DNA of 64,000 bases from Fen-1258 sp947085815 (GCA_947085815.1 CAMTXU010000010.1:18968-82967); one strand, 5' to 3'. Shown: positions 34,810-44,209, numbered from the stretch's first letter. The notes: generated by a model not told the origin, from the letters alone. Numbers and translations: made by a program.

Positions 34810-35434
34810 TGCAAACCTTTGGTCATCGTATAAAGAAAATCCGTCTACGGATTTAAAGAAACAGATTGTTCTCACATATCTGAATCTTGTTCATTATGTA
34901 ATTCACAAAACCAATCTTAATCAAAATGGAATATTAGACCGGCGGGATTTTTTCCAGTTTGGTATTGAAGGGTTGAGTGAAGCGATAGATCGGTTTGACC
35001 CCGATTACGGGACTAAATTTGAAACTTATGCTATTCAACGAATCCGCGGAAAAATTTACGACGAGCTACGTAAATACACAGATAAATATGAACATGCCGT
35101 TGAGGGGGAGAGCAGCACAAGTTATTCATTCTCAAACATCTCCTTAAACCAAACTATCAGCGATGATGACGGAATGCAAATGCAAGAGATTATCCCAAGC
35201 GGTGCAGAAAAACCGGATGCAATTCTTGAAAAGAAAGATCTCAAACAAAAACTTATTGATCTTATGAAAGAACTTGGCGAAAGAGAAAGAACAATTTTGA
35301 GCCTTTATTACTACGAAGAATTGAATTACAAAGAAATTTCTCAAATCTTAAATGTGACGGTTTCACGCGTATCTCAAATTCATTCTAAAATTATTAACTC
35401 TCTCAAACTTAAGTTGGCTGAATATAATGCTTGA
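34802..35434 (+). CDS. fliA: Flagellar sigma factor FliA (sigma-28)
   Basis: FliA directs transcription of late flagellar genes. This 210-residue protein is slightly short (usual about 235-250). Region 2 is seen as FFQFGIEGLSEAIDRFDPDYG and TKFETYAIQRIRGKIYDELR; each is typical of FliA. Region 4 ends with the helix-turn-helix NYKEISQILNVTVSRVSQIH. No gene for its anti-sigma partner FlgM was recognised in the window. It overlaps the next gene by 8 nt. Confidence 0.95.
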   Translation: MSNANLWSSYKENPSTDLKKQIVLTYLNLVHYVIHKTNLNQNGILDRRDFFQFGIEGLSEAIDRFDPDYGTKFETYAIQRIRGKIYDELRKYTDKYEHAVEGESSTSYSFSNISLNQTISDDDGMQMQEIIPSGAEKPDAILEKKDLKQKLIDLMKELGERERTILSLYYYEELNYKEISQILNVTVSRVSQIHSKIINSLKLKLAEYNA

Positions 35435-36299
35435 AGTTAAAAATCTGGACTTGCGGGAAAGCATAAGAAAAAAACTTTTAAATATTGGATCTCTGCCCTC
35501 TGTTCCACAGATTATTACAGAGGTGTCTTTGATGCTGGATAGCGATAGAACTAGCGCTGCGGACTTATGCAAAGTGATTTCTCAAGATCAAGGTATCGTG
35601 GCAAAAATACTTGCTGTTGCAAACTCTCCTCTTTATGGTTTACCAAGAAGAGTTTCAACAATTGAGTTTGCAGTTGTAATCATCGGCTTTGAACATATTA
35701 GAAACATTTTAGTTGCTCTCTCTCTTGTAGATGTATTTAAAACAAGAAACACCCAGGATTGGAATCAGAATAGCTACTGGGTTCACTCTCTTCTAACTGC
35801 AACCGCGGCAAAAAGAATTGCGGATGATCTTCGTTATCCGAAATCAGGTGAAGTTTTTACGGCAGGGCTGCTTCATGATTTAGGTCTTGCAGTTTTCCAA
35901 CGATTTTTGAATCCCGAATTCAAAAATATTTTAAAAATGAAAGAAAAAGATCAAATTGCTCACATCAATGCTGAAGAGATAACGCTTGGTTTTACACATC
36001 AAGATGTAGGAGAGTTCTTACTTGATAGATGGAATTTTCCTCCGTATATCGGCGAGGCGGTTCTTCATCATCATAAACCGTCATTTGCAAAAAGCGGAAC
36101 TGTACTAGCGTCGCTTATTCATCTGGCAGATTATATGACCCAGCGGCTGAACATCGGAGCATTTGAATGGGACAACGATTATGTGCTCGATGAAAATATC
36201 ATCGACATTCTTGGGTTTGGAAGTCTTCAATATCTCGAAGATTTTATTTCGGGATATGAACATTTATTTAAAAGTCATCTTGAATCAATAAATCAATAG
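35427..36299 (+). CDS. HDOD domain protein, first of a tandem pair
   Basis: This 290-residue protein consists of one HDOD domain (about 15-215), with the family stretches SLPSVPQIITEVSLMLDSD, VISQDQGIVAKILAVANSPL and AGLLHDLGLAVFQRF. HDOD domains are signalling domains whose partners are mostly unknown. It is a close paralogue of the next gene and lies in the fliA operon, 6 bp from it. It may help control motility gene expression (inference). Confidence 0.88.
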   Translation: MLEVKNLDLRESIRKKLLNIGSLPSVPQIITEVSLMLDSDRTSAADLCKVISQDQGIVAKILAVANSPLYGLPRRVSTIEFAVVIIGFEHIRNILVALSLVDVFKTRNTQDWNQNSYWVHSLLTATAAKRIADDLRYPKSGEVFTAGLLHDLGLAVFQRFLNPEFKNILKMKEKDQIAHINAEEITLGFTHQDVGEFLLDRWNFPPYIGEAVLHHHKPSFAKSGTVLASLIHLADYMTQRLNIGAFEWDNDYVLDENIIDILGFGSLQYLEDFISGYEHLFKSHLESINQ

Positions 36300-36305
36300 G
36301 GCATT

Positions 36306-37187
36306 ATGGAAACATTATTATTGGATTTATCCAAAAAGAGTGAGAGAACGGAATTAATTCTTAAAAAGGTTAACACTCTCTCTCCAATTCCTAAAATACT
36401 TACAGAAGTACTTGAACTTTTGAACGATCAATACACAAGCCCTCATGTTCTTGCAAAAGCTATCTCGAAAGATCAAGGTGTGGTTCTTAAACTACTGACA
36501 ATTGCTAACTCTCCCTTTTACGGATTATCAAAGAGAGTAGCTTCAATAGAATTTGCGATTATGATTCTTGGTTATGATGAAATTAGAAATATAGTTTCCG
36601 CCCTTTCATTGATGGAGTCGATGAAAAACAAGAGCGACCAATATCTCGACCAGAAAAACTTTTGGATGCATTCCTACATTGTTGCAACAATTTCCAAAAA
36701 AATTGCTATGGACCTCGGGCTGGAAAAGAGCGGAGAGGTTTTTCTTGCCGGATTGTTGCACGATCTTGGAATTTCAGTAGTGCATAGATTCATGCATTCA
36801 GATTTTGTAAATATTTTCGATCTTGTCTCTAAAGGAACACTTCTTCTTGATGCTGAGATACAAGTAATTGGTATGGATCATCAAGCGGTTGGTTCTGCTC
36901 TCTTAAAAAACTGGAATATACCGGAATTAATCTGCAACATAGTTAGAAATCATCATGCCCCGCATTTATCTTCCGATGCCCCGGTGCTTTCTTCCGTAGT
37001 TCATCTTGCCGACTATATGACTCAAAAATTGCAGATGGGAGAATTGAAGTGGGATGAGAATCTTGAATTGAATGAACACATTCTGTCGAGTCTTCATTTC
37101 AAAGATTTAACCGATCTTGGAAAATTTATTGAAAATTACCGCGAACCATTAGTTGGACAATTGGAATCTTTGAGGTATTTAATTTGA
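36306..37187 (+). CDS. HDOD domain protein, second of a tandem pair
   Basis: This 293-residue HDOD protein aligns along its whole length with the one before it (LSPIPKILTEVLELLND, ISKDQGVVLKLLTIANSPFY, AGLLHDLGISVVHRF), so the two arose by tandem duplication. The sequences have diverged clearly. Its stop overlaps the start of the kinase-like gene (TTGA), which suggests that they act together. Confidence 0.88.
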   Translation: METLLLDLSKKSERTELILKKVNTLSPIPKILTEVLELLNDQYTSPHVLAKAISKDQGVVLKLLTIANSPFYGLSKRVASIEFAIMILGYDEIRNIVSALSLMESMKNKSDQYLDQKNFWMHSYIVATISKKIAMDLGLEKSGEVFLAGLLHDLGISVVHRFMHSDFVNIFDLVSKGTLLLDAEIQVIGMDHQAVGSALLKNWNIPELICNIVRNHHAPHLSSDAPVLSSVVHLADYMTQKLQMGELKWDENLELNEHILSSLHFKDLTDLGKFIENYREPLVGQLESLRYLI

Positions 37188-38494
37188 GACTGATAAAAGA
37201 AAAAACTTCCGAATACGAACCATTTCATAAATCGCTTCAATACTTCACTAAAAATTCCGGAGCGCAAGGCGAACTTAAACTTATAAGTTTCGAGAACCAC
37301 AGAAATAATTCGAATCTTCTGGATAAATATTCTTTCTTTGTCCAAAACCTTTACTCATTTCAAAATAAAATTCAAAGTGTGGAAAACGTTAAAGATCTTA
37401 CCGCACTATTTCAAGAATTTGTGAAGCGAATTATTTTCTCGAAAGAAGTGGAAATTTTTCTATTTAACGATTCGCGCCGGAATTTGATTCCTCTGAACAC
37501 AACCGCCTCACAGCAACATGTTGCCGCGGCTAACAAGGCTTATAAAGACGGCATACTCGACTGGATTTATGAAACCAAGAAAGCCACTATAATTCCGGAT
37601 TTAAATAAGCTTACAATCAATGGTTCTAAACTCAACCAGATAATTTTTCCGGTTTACGATAGAAAAACTAATTACGGAATTCTTTCATTATTAACTCCTG
37701 TCTCAAAGGTTAAAGAAGATTCTCTTGAGAATCAGTCCGTTCAAATATTGCTTAGTATGATCATCCCGATGATTATATCAATCCGCCAGAAACAGTCGAT
37801 TAATAAACTCTATCAGGAGCTGCAGGTATATCAATCTAAAATAAATAATGATTTTGATACCTACGCAATCGGCGAGCTGGCAGAGGGAATTTTAGAAGAG
37901 ATAGGAGAACCGCTCCAGGTAATTTTAAGCTATACAAACGTTGTAGAAAACGAATACAACGTGGATAGTGAAGTAACAGATAAAATTAAACAGCAAATAA
38001 AAAAAATAAATGAACTCACTAAACGACTCGTAAAATTTTCGGAGTTAAACAAACCGCAGACTCAAAAAAGCCAGCCGTGCGATATAAATAAAGTTGTGCG
38101 TGAATTTAAGAATGTAAGTAACGCCACTCTAAACAATCTTGGGCTCGAATGCGAACTTGATCTGGAAGAGAATATGCCTCCGGTTCTAAGCGACCCCAAA
38201 GATATTAAACAACTTATGACAAGTATTTTCTCGATTATAAAAAGCGATTCCCAAAAAGGGGGCGCTATTGTTATTCAGACTAAATATGTAAAAGAGAGAA
38301 TTGTACTTTCTGTTTTTACTACAGAGCAGCTTTCCGGCTTCACCAATTCAAGAGAAGACAACTCGAATGTTACTGTAAATCTTATCCATGAATTGATGAA
38401 GAAGAACGAAGGCTCTGCCGAATTTAATTCTCTCCCCCTTAAAGGCTCCATTATTCATTTAATCTTTCCAATGAAAAGGAATTTGAATTTATGA
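37184..38494 (+). CDS. Degenerate histidine-kinase-like protein (GAF plus kinase remnant)
   Basis: This 436-residue soluble protein has a GAF-like domain (about 60-200) and a region laid out like a histidine kinase. In the dimerisation helix the usual HEINNPL reads EEIGEPL, so Glu (E238) replaces the phospho-accepting His. The ATPase part (about 320-436) lacks the N-box Asn and any DxGxG motif. It cannot be a normal kinase; it may sense or act as a scaffold. It starts with TTG overlapping the second HDOD gene and overlaps the next gene by 4 nt. Confidence 0.8.
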   Translation: MRLIKEKTSEYEPFHKSLQYFTKNSGAQGELKLISFENHRNNSNLLDKYSFFVQNLYSFQNKIQSVENVKDLTALFQEFVKRIIFSKEVEIFLFNDSRRNLIPLNTTASQQHVAAANKAYKDGILDWIYETKKATIIPDLNKLTINGSKLNQIIFPVYDRKTNYGILSLLTPVSKVKEDSLENQSVQILLSMIIPMIISIRQKQSINKLYQELQVYQSKINNDFDTYAIGELAEGILEEIGEPLQVILSYTNVVENEYNVDSEVTDKIKQQIKKINELTKRLVKFSELNKPQTQKSQPCDINKVVREFKNVSNATLNNLGLECELDLEENMPPVLSDPKDIKQLMTSIFSIIKSDSQKGGAIVIQTKYVKERIVLSVFTTEQLSGFTNSREDNSNVTVNLIHELMKKNEGSAEFNSLPLKGSIIHLIFPMKRNLNL

Positions 38495-39066
38495 AGAATG
38501 TATTCTTTATTGTATTGATCTCCGCTTCACTTCTAACCGCTCAGAAATCAGCGGTAGATTCGTCCGCAATTGAGACGGCTAAAGATTCAATTTGTATAAG
38601 CGATTTGGTTCAGAAGCAGATTGATTTAGCAATAGAAAAACAGTCTCTGCAAAATGCGCCCGTTGTTACAGAGGCAAAGATTAATTTAATACCTAAAGTT
38701 GCAGTACCTCCATTAGTGAATGACCCGTTTAGCAATTTTATTAAAGCGCTCCCGCTTCATATTCAGATATTTATTTCAGCGTCGTTTTTAATTCTTCTTG
38801 TATTGTTAATCCGGAGAGCGGTTCTTTCCGTTAAGAAAAGGTCGATGCGTACACTTAAAGACAAAATTTCAAGTATCCGGCAGGAAAGAGTATTCCCAAA
38901 AGAAAATTCCAAACTAAATGAAAAACGCAGAAAGCTTAAAAACAGTAGATCAATTTTTGATACTACTGAGTCTCATATTTCCAAATTGGCAAAAGAACTA
39001 AACATCGCAAAAGGTGAGCTGCTTTTAGCTTCTCGCCTAAAACAATATGAAACAGGAAAAATGTAA
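38491..39066 (+). CDS. Membrane protein with C-terminal HTH-like segment
   Basis: This 191-residue protein has an N-terminal signal or membrane segment (about 3-17), a second membrane helix (about 88-109, IFISASFLILLVLLIRRAVL), a basic helical region and a C-terminal segment (KLAKELNIAKGELLLASRL). The last resembles the end of SwrB/DUF6115-type proteins, which also lie just after the sigma-28 gene in Bacillus. That similarity is weak and is mentioned as a possibility only. Confidence 0.7.
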   Translation: MKNVFFIVLISASLLTAQKSAVDSSAIETAKDSICISDLVQKQIDLAIEKQSLQNAPVVTEAKINLIPKVAVPPLVNDPFSNFIKALPLHIQIFISASFLILLVLLIRRAVLSVKKRSMRTLKDKISSIRQERVFPKENSKLNEKRRKLKNSRSIFDTTESHISKLAKELNIAKGELLLASRLKQYETGKM

Positions 39067-39077
39067 GAGAGAATAAA

Positions 39078-39788
39078 ATGATCAAAGGAATTTATACCGC
39101 GGCGCGCGGACTTGATTACAGAAAGAAAAGTATTGATGTAATTGCGAACAACCTTGCAAATGTTAGTACAACCGGATATAAAAGGGAAGTTCCTTTCTCC
39201 GAAGTAATAAATCAGATGGGCGATGTACAGACTAAAAAAATTACGAATCAAAGTCAGGGAGAAATACTTCAAACTGCAAATCCATTGGATTTAGCAATTT
39301 CCGGAAATGGCTTCTTTACAGTTAAAAGTGATGGAGGCGGAATTGAACTTACACGCAGCGGAAGATTTAAAATTTCGGATGAAGGTTTTTTAACTAATGA
39401 AAACGGCAAAAAGGTTTTGGGTAAGAATGGTCCGATTGCCATGGAAGATACGATGTTAAATAAAAATTCTACGATTTTGGTTACAAAAGCAGGCGAAATA
39501 AAGATTGGGGACAAAACCGTCGATACACTTTTAATAATGAATGTAGGCAACGCCGGTCAATTATCCAGATCCGGCGAATCAAATTTCACGGCGGAAGATC
39601 AGGAATACTTTGCGGCTTCTGAAAATGATTATGGCATTTCTCAAGGATATCTCGAAGGAGCTAACACAAACATTATTGAAGAAATGAGTGCGATGATTCA
39701 ACTCAATAAGGAATATGAATCGGCGCAAAAAATAATTGCGGCTCTTGATCAGTCTCTCAGTCAAGCAAATGAAATCGGAAAAGTATAA
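39078..39788 (+). CDS. flgF: Flagellar proximal rod protein FlgF
   Basis: This 236-residue rod protein has the N-terminal motif IDVIANNLANVSTTGYKRE (about 18-36), the central GFFTVKSDGG and a C-terminal MSAMIQLNKEYESAQKII. It is shorter and less typical than the FlgG that follows, which together with order gives the FlgF assignment. GAGAATAAA precedes the ATG. Confidence 0.92.
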   Translation: MIKGIYTAARGLDYRKKSIDVIANNLANVSTTGYKREVPFSEVINQMGDVQTKKITNQSQGEILQTANPLDLAISGNGFFTVKSDGGGIELTRSGRFKISDEGFLTNENGKKVLGKNGPIAMEDTMLNKNSTILVTKAGEIKIGDKTVDTLLIMNVGNAGQLSRSGESNFTAEDQEYFAASENDYGISQGYLEGANTNIIEEMSAMIQLNKEYESAQKIIAALDQSLSQANEIGKV

Positions 39789-39799
39789 AGGAGAATTAT

Positions 39800-40600
39800 A
39801 TGTCAGAACGTGCATTGAGAACAGCGGCAACGGGTATGTATGCCCAACAAATTAACATCCAGGTTATTTCGAATAATATTGCCAACATAAATACAACCGG
39901 TTTCAAAAAAAATAAAGCCGAGTTTCAGGACCTGATGTATCAGGAAGTGAGTATTAATCCACTCTCTTCTTCAACGCCGGGGATTGAAGATACATCTACA
40001 TCAATGATTCAAGTTGGTAACGGAGTAAAACCGGCATCATCTCAAAAAATTTTCAAACAGGGTGATATTACACAATCCAATAATCCGTTCGATCTTGCTA
40101 TTCAAGGAGAGGGATTTTTCCAGGTTAGAAAGCACGACGGAACTTTTGCTTACACTCGCGACGGTTCATTCAAAGTAAACGCCGAGGGAAAAATGGTTAC
40201 CACAAGCGGTTATACTCTCGAGCCAGGCTTTACCCTAAACTCGGATATAGCAAGTCTTGCTGTGGGAAAAGATGGAACCGTAAGCGCCAATCTGCTTGAT
40301 GGCAGCACAACAGTTTTAGGAAATATTGAACTTGCTCGATTCATGAATAATGGTGGTCTTATTGCGCTTGGCGATAATCTTTACGCAGAATCGCAAGCTT
40401 CTGGGCAGCCTATGCTGGGGGTTCCAGGTGGTCAGGGTTTTGGTGAAGTTAATCAAGGTTATTTGGAAGCTTCCAATGTTGATATAGTTGAAGAGATGAT
40501 TTCGATGATTGCAGCACAACGGGCTTATGAAATAAATTCGAAAACTGTAAAAACAGTTGAAGATATGATGACAATTGCAAACAATCTTAAGAGAGCATAA
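39800..40600 (+). CDS. flgG: Flagellar distal rod protein FlgG
   Basis: FlgG forms the distal rod. The 266-residue length is typical. The N terminus (TGMYAQQINIQVISNNIANI) and the C terminus (EEMISMIAAQRAYEINSKTV) are nearly canonical. AAGGAG precedes the ATG. It is followed by flgA, flgH and flgI, the ring genes, after 6 bp. Confidence 0.97.
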   Translation: MSERALRTAATGMYAQQINIQVISNNIANINTTGFKKNKAEFQDLMYQEVSINPLSSSTPGIEDTSTSMIQVGNGVKPASSQKIFKQGDITQSNNPFDLAIQGEGFFQVRKHDGTFAYTRDGSFKVNAEGKMVTTSGYTLEPGFTLNSDIASLAVGKDGTVSANLLDGSTTVLGNIELARFMNNGGLIALGDNLYAESQASGQPMLGVPGGQGFGEVNQGYLEASNVDIVEEMISMIAAQRAYEINSKTVKTVEDMMTIANNLKRA

Positions 40601-40606
40601 TTATTA

Positions 40607-41257
40607 ATGATGGCTTTGCTATCCATATTGATCGGATTTCTATCCGTGCAAGACAATGGTCTTGACGTAAAATTAAAAAGTTATCTGAATGAAAAATTGA
40701 AGAATTATGTACGGTATGAGTATCAGATTGTTCAAGCGCCGCAAAATTATTCACGTATTGAAATTAACCATGAGAGACAATCGCGGTTAACAAAAAATTA
40801 TTTTTACATCCCGGTTAAAGTTTACAATTCAAAGAATTCACCGAGCGGCGCGCTGCTAACAGTCCGTGTAAAACTTTTTAAGAATGTTCTTGTTGCCGGC
40901 AACGATATAAAAAGAAATGAAAATCTCTCCGTAGATGTGTTCAACAAGAAAATTGAAGATGTCTCGCTGTATGCGGGTAAAACATTAAATGTGGATGATG
41001 ATCTTGCAAAATATAGAGCCAAAGTATTGGTCAAATCCGGTACAATACTTTCCGAAGATATGATCGAGCCGATTCCAATTATCAATAAAGGAGATAAAAT
41101 AGTTCTTCACACCGGAGGATCTGGCGTTGATGTTTCGATTGATGTAATCGCACGGCAGGACGGATGTGCCGGAGATGTAATAAGTGTTTATGCAAACGGA
41201 AGTAAGCTGTACAAGGCAAAAATAATTGATAAAAACAACTTAACCTTGGTAGAATAA
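40607..41257 (+). CDS. flgA: P-ring assembly chaperone FlgA
   Basis: FlgA is a periplasmic chaperone for FlgI. The 216-residue protein has a short hydrophobic N terminus (MALLSILIGFLSV, a weak signal peptide), an SAF-type domain (VLVAGNDIKRNENLSVDVF) and the C-terminal FlgA region (INKGDKIVLHTGGSGVDVSI, then KAKIIDKNNLTLVE). Two adjacent ATG codons make the exact start uncertain by one residue. Confidence 0.9.
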   Translation: MMALLSILIGFLSVQDNGLDVKLKSYLNEKLKNYVRYEYQIVQAPQNYSRIEINHERQSRLTKNYFYIPVKVYNSKNSPSGALLTVRVKLFKNVLVAGNDIKRNENLSVDVFNKKIEDVSLYAGKTLNVDDDLAKYRAKVLVKSGTILSEDMIEPIPIINKGDKIVLHTGGSGVDVSIDVIARQDGCAGDVISVYANGSKLYKAKIIDKNNLTLVE

Positions 41258-41258
41258 A

Positions 41259-41834
41259 ATGAAACGGATACTAATAATTTACGCAATGGCACTCTTTAGC
41301 TTGAACTTAAATGCGCAGGATATGCGTCAAAACGCTTACGCCTCTCTTTTTTCGGATCAGAAAGCGAACAGGCAGGGTGATGCGGTAACCATTATTGTTT
41401 TAGAATCGACTCAAGCTTCCAATAACTCCGAAACAAACGCCGGAAGAAAAAGCGATGTTGCTTTTGCTTTTTCAGGAGGCATGGATAAAACCACTCTGCC
41501 AAATGTAAATCTAAAAATGGGTTCCGGAAATGATTTCAGCGGGCAAGGCTCCACACTTACAACCGGAAACATTCGTACAAAAATAAGTGCAATTGTCGAT
41601 ACGGTTCTTGCAAACGGTAATCTGGTTATTCGCGGAAGTAAAAAAATTACGATCAATGGTGAAGAGCAGATGATTCAGGTAAAAGGAATTGTCCGTCCTT
41701 CGGATATATCCCCCGATAACGCCGTATTGTCATACAATATCTCCGATGCGGAATTGTCATTCGAAGGTAACGGCATAATCAATAATGCTCAGAAGCCGGG
41801 ATTATTATCAAAATTATTTCACTGGTTGTTTTAG
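41259..41834 (+). CDS. flgH: Flagellar L-ring protein FlgH
   Basis: FlgH forms the outer-membrane L-ring. The 191-residue protein has the conserved parts SLFSDQKANRQGDAVTIIVL and GNLVIRGSKKITINGEEQ, then GIVRPSDISPDN. FlgH is normally a lipoprotein, but here the signal peptide (ALFSLNLNAQDM) has no cysteine, so no lipid anchor is predicted. It follows flgA by 1 bp. Confidence 0.95.
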   Translation: MKRILIIYAMALFSLNLNAQDMRQNAYASLFSDQKANRQGDAVTIIVLESTQASNNSETNAGRKSDVAFAFSGGMDKTTLPNVNLKMGSGNDFSGQGSTLTTGNIRTKISAIVDTVLANGNLVIRGSKKITINGEEQMIQVKGIVRPSDISPDNAVLSYNISDAELSFEGNGIINNAQKPGLLSKLFHWLF

Positions 41835-41842
41835 GTATAAAA

Positions 41843-42940
41843 ATGAAAGCAAAGTTTTTAATAGCGTTAGCAATTCTTTCATTTGCTTGTGAAACGACCT
41901 ATTCACAGCGGATAAAGGATGTTGCTTATATGTCGGGCAAAAATTCCGAGCAGATAATCGGTTATGGAATTGTTGTTGGTCTTGCCGGAACGGGTGACAG
42001 CTACCGATCATCGTTCACAATCCAATCGGTAACAAGTATGTTGAAACGATTTGGAATTACCGTCCCTCAAACCGATCTGAAAACTAAAAACGTGGCGGCT
42101 GTAATTGTAACTGCTACTCTAAGTTCAAATTTAAGAGCCGGCGCCGAATTTGATGTAACAGTGTCGTCTATGGGCGATGCTACAAGTCTGCAAGGCGGTA
42201 CTCTTTTAATGACGCCGCTTTCAAGCATCAGCGGAAAGGTTTTAGGCTTCTCACAAGGAGCGATTTCTGTCGGCGGATTTGATATTAATACTTCAACGGG
42301 AAATAGAGTTTCGAAAAATCATACTTTAGCCGGAAGAGTACCGCGCGGTGGTTCATTAAAAGAATCAATGCCCTCGGCAGAGTTACCGGCGGATGAAATT
42401 TCCGTCTTCTTAAAAGAACCGGATCTAACTACATCGCAAAATATTACTACTTCAATAAATAAAAAATTTGGAGCTGAAATTGCCAAAGCTGTTGATGCGG
42501 CGGAAGTTAAAATTACAGTTCCTCAAGACCGTCAAAATAATTTAATCGGATTTCTATCCGAATTGGAAAACATTTCCGTTCAAGTTGATGAAATTGCAAA
42601 AGTTGTCTTAAATGAAAGAACCGGCACTGTAGTATCAGGTCAGAACGTAAAGATTCAACCGGTGACCATTACACACGGAAACTTGAATATTACTATTCGG
42701 AATTATCCAATCGTATCGCAGCCGGGCGCCTTCTCTCAAGGAAGGACTGCCGTAGTTAATAATACCATACCGTATGTCAGTCAAGATTCAACCAATACGG
42801 TAGCTATACAAGGCGCGAGCAATGTTCAAGAAGTAGCCGCGGCGCTAAACTCCTTAAAAGTTTCTCCGCGTGATGTTATCTCAATTTTTCAAGCGCTCAA
42901 GGAAGCCGGAGCGTTAATGGCAGAATTAATAATAATGTAA
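41843..42940 (+). CDS. flgI: Flagellar P-ring protein FlgI
   Basis: FlgI forms the P-ring in the peptidoglycan layer. The 365-residue protein has a signal peptide (about 1-21) and the family stretches IIGYGIVVGLAGTGDSYRSS, TLLMTPLSSISGKVLGFSQG and VLNERTGTVVSGQNVKI. The C terminus carries the usual LNSLKVSPRDVISIFQALKE. The next gene starts at the base after the stop. Confidence 0.97.
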   Translation: MKAKFLIALAILSFACETTYSQRIKDVAYMSGKNSEQIIGYGIVVGLAGTGDSYRSSFTIQSVTSMLKRFGITVPQTDLKTKNVAAVIVTATLSSNLRAGAEFDVTVSSMGDATSLQGGTLLMTPLSSISGKVLGFSQGAISVGGFDINTSTGNRVSKNHTLAGRVPRGGSLKESMPSAELPADEISVFLKEPDLTTSQNITTSINKKFGAEIAKAVDAAEVKITVPQDRQNNLIGFLSELENISVQVDEIAKVVLNERTGTVVSGQNVKIQPVTITHGNLNITIRNYPIVSQPGAFSQGRTAVVNNTIPYVSQDSTNTVAIQGASNVQEVAAALNSLKVSPRDVISIFQALKEAGALMAELIIM

Positions 42941-43759
42941 ATGGAAAAGCTATCACTTAAAATAGATAACCCGAATAAGCACATCTCGCAGATGCCGGAG
43001 GTGAAATCACGCTACGATGAAAACGGGAAAACGAAAATTGCCGCCGCAACTAAGCAATTTGAAAGTATGCTTACTCAAATGATGTTAAAGAGTATGAATA
43101 AAACAAACGGCGGCATGCTCGGCGAAGAAGGTTACGGTAATGATATGTTCGATACGGTTTTTGAGCAAGAGATTGCATCTTATTTGAGCGAAACAAAAAG
43201 TCTTGGTATTGCCGAGATGCTCTACAAAAAAATTACCGGCGAAGAGATGACTCCCGATATGCGTTTCAAAGTGAGCAATAGAATAAAACCGATGAGGATA
43301 AAGAATATCGCGACTGAAATTGATGCTACTCGTGTTCAGCCGAGCAACGAATCTATTAACCGTCTGGAAAAATTTGAAAACCATATTGATGAAGCGGCAA
43401 AATCGTACGGTGTTGATAAAAACATAATAAAATCGATCATAATGACCGAAAGCGCAGGCAACAATAAAGCGGTTTCCAGCGCAAAAGCAAAGGGATTAAT
43501 GCAGTTAATTGATTCTACAGCTTCGGACATGGGTGTTCAAAACGTCTTTAATCCAAGAGAAAATATACTTGGCGGCACTAAATATTTTGCTCGAATGCTT
43601 CGACAATATAGTGGTGATGTCAAGCTTGCTTTAGCTGCTTATAATGCGGGACCTGCAAATGTTGATAAGTACAAAGGTATTCCCCCGTTTGATGAAACGA
43701 AGAATTATATAAACAAAGTTTTAGGCTATTTAAATCACTTTAGTGAGAGTAATTTATGA
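42941..43759 (+). CDS. flgJ: FlgJ-like rod protein fused to an SLT lytic transglycosylase
   Basis: FlgJ caps the growing rod and opens the cell wall. Residues about 30-100 are the rod-binding domain (AAATKQFESMLTQMMLKSMN, FEQEIASYLSETKSLGIAEM). Residues about 145-270 are a goose-lysozyme-type SLT (GH23) domain with catalytic E170 (IIMTESAGN), then SAKAKGLMQLIDSTA and LALAAYNAGPANVDKY. Enterobacterial FlgJ instead carries a GH73 glucosaminidase. It lacks an export signal peptide, as expected for a flagellar export substrate. Confidence 0.93.
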   Translation: MEKLSLKIDNPNKHISQMPEVKSRYDENGKTKIAAATKQFESMLTQMMLKSMNKTNGGMLGEEGYGNDMFDTVFEQEIASYLSETKSLGIAEMLYKKITGEEMTPDMRFKVSNRIKPMRIKNIATEIDATRVQPSNESINRLEKFENHIDEAAKSYGVDKNIIKSIIMTESAGNNKAVSSAKAKGLMQLIDSTASDMGVQNVFNPRENILGGTKYFARMLRQYSGDVKLALAAYNAGPANVDKYKGIPPFDETKNYINKVLGYLNHFSESNL

Positions 43760-44208
43760 ATGCGCAACTTTTATTGAATTCATTGAGGGTGCAGGATGAT
43801 AATCTCGATGCTTTGATTGACATCCTTGAAGCCGAAAAAAACGCAATTGTTCTTCATGATTTTACCGCGCTTGAACAATCCATAACCGATAAACAAAAAA
43901 TATTGAGAACTGTAGATCAGGAAGAATCCAATAGGGTAAAGATTATTAAAGAATTTGCGGGACTGTATTCACTCGAACTTCCGAAAGCCTCGGTAGATAA
44001 TCTTTTAAGGCAGGGCAAAAATTATTTGGAGAAAGAATTTAAGGAATTAGAAAAAATTAGGACCTCAATCAAGTATAAAGTTGGAATTGTGAGCAGGATT
44101 AATTCTCAATTAAAAGATCTGGTTGATTTCTCTCGTAACATGATTAAAGAAACTCTCATAGCCTTAGTTGGAAATAGTAAAAATTCATTAGTGAATAAGA
44201 AGGTTTAA
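43756..44208 (+). CDS. flgN: Flagellar export chaperone FlgN
   Basis: This 150-residue helical protein lies directly before flgK, the usual place of FlgN, the chaperone of FlgK and FlgL. The sequence is low in fixed motifs (LLNSLRVQDDNLDALIDILE, ALEQSITDKQKILR), but size, helical character and context agree. It overlaps flgJ by 4 nt. Confidence 0.87.
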   Translation: MNAQLLLNSLRVQDDNLDALIDILEAEKNAIVLHDFTALEQSITDKQKILRTVDQEESNRVKIIKEFAGLYSLELPKASVDNLLRQGKNYLEKEFKELEKIRTSIKYKVGIVSRINSQLKDLVDFSRNMIKETLIALVGNSKNSLVNKKV

Positions 44209-44209
44209 A

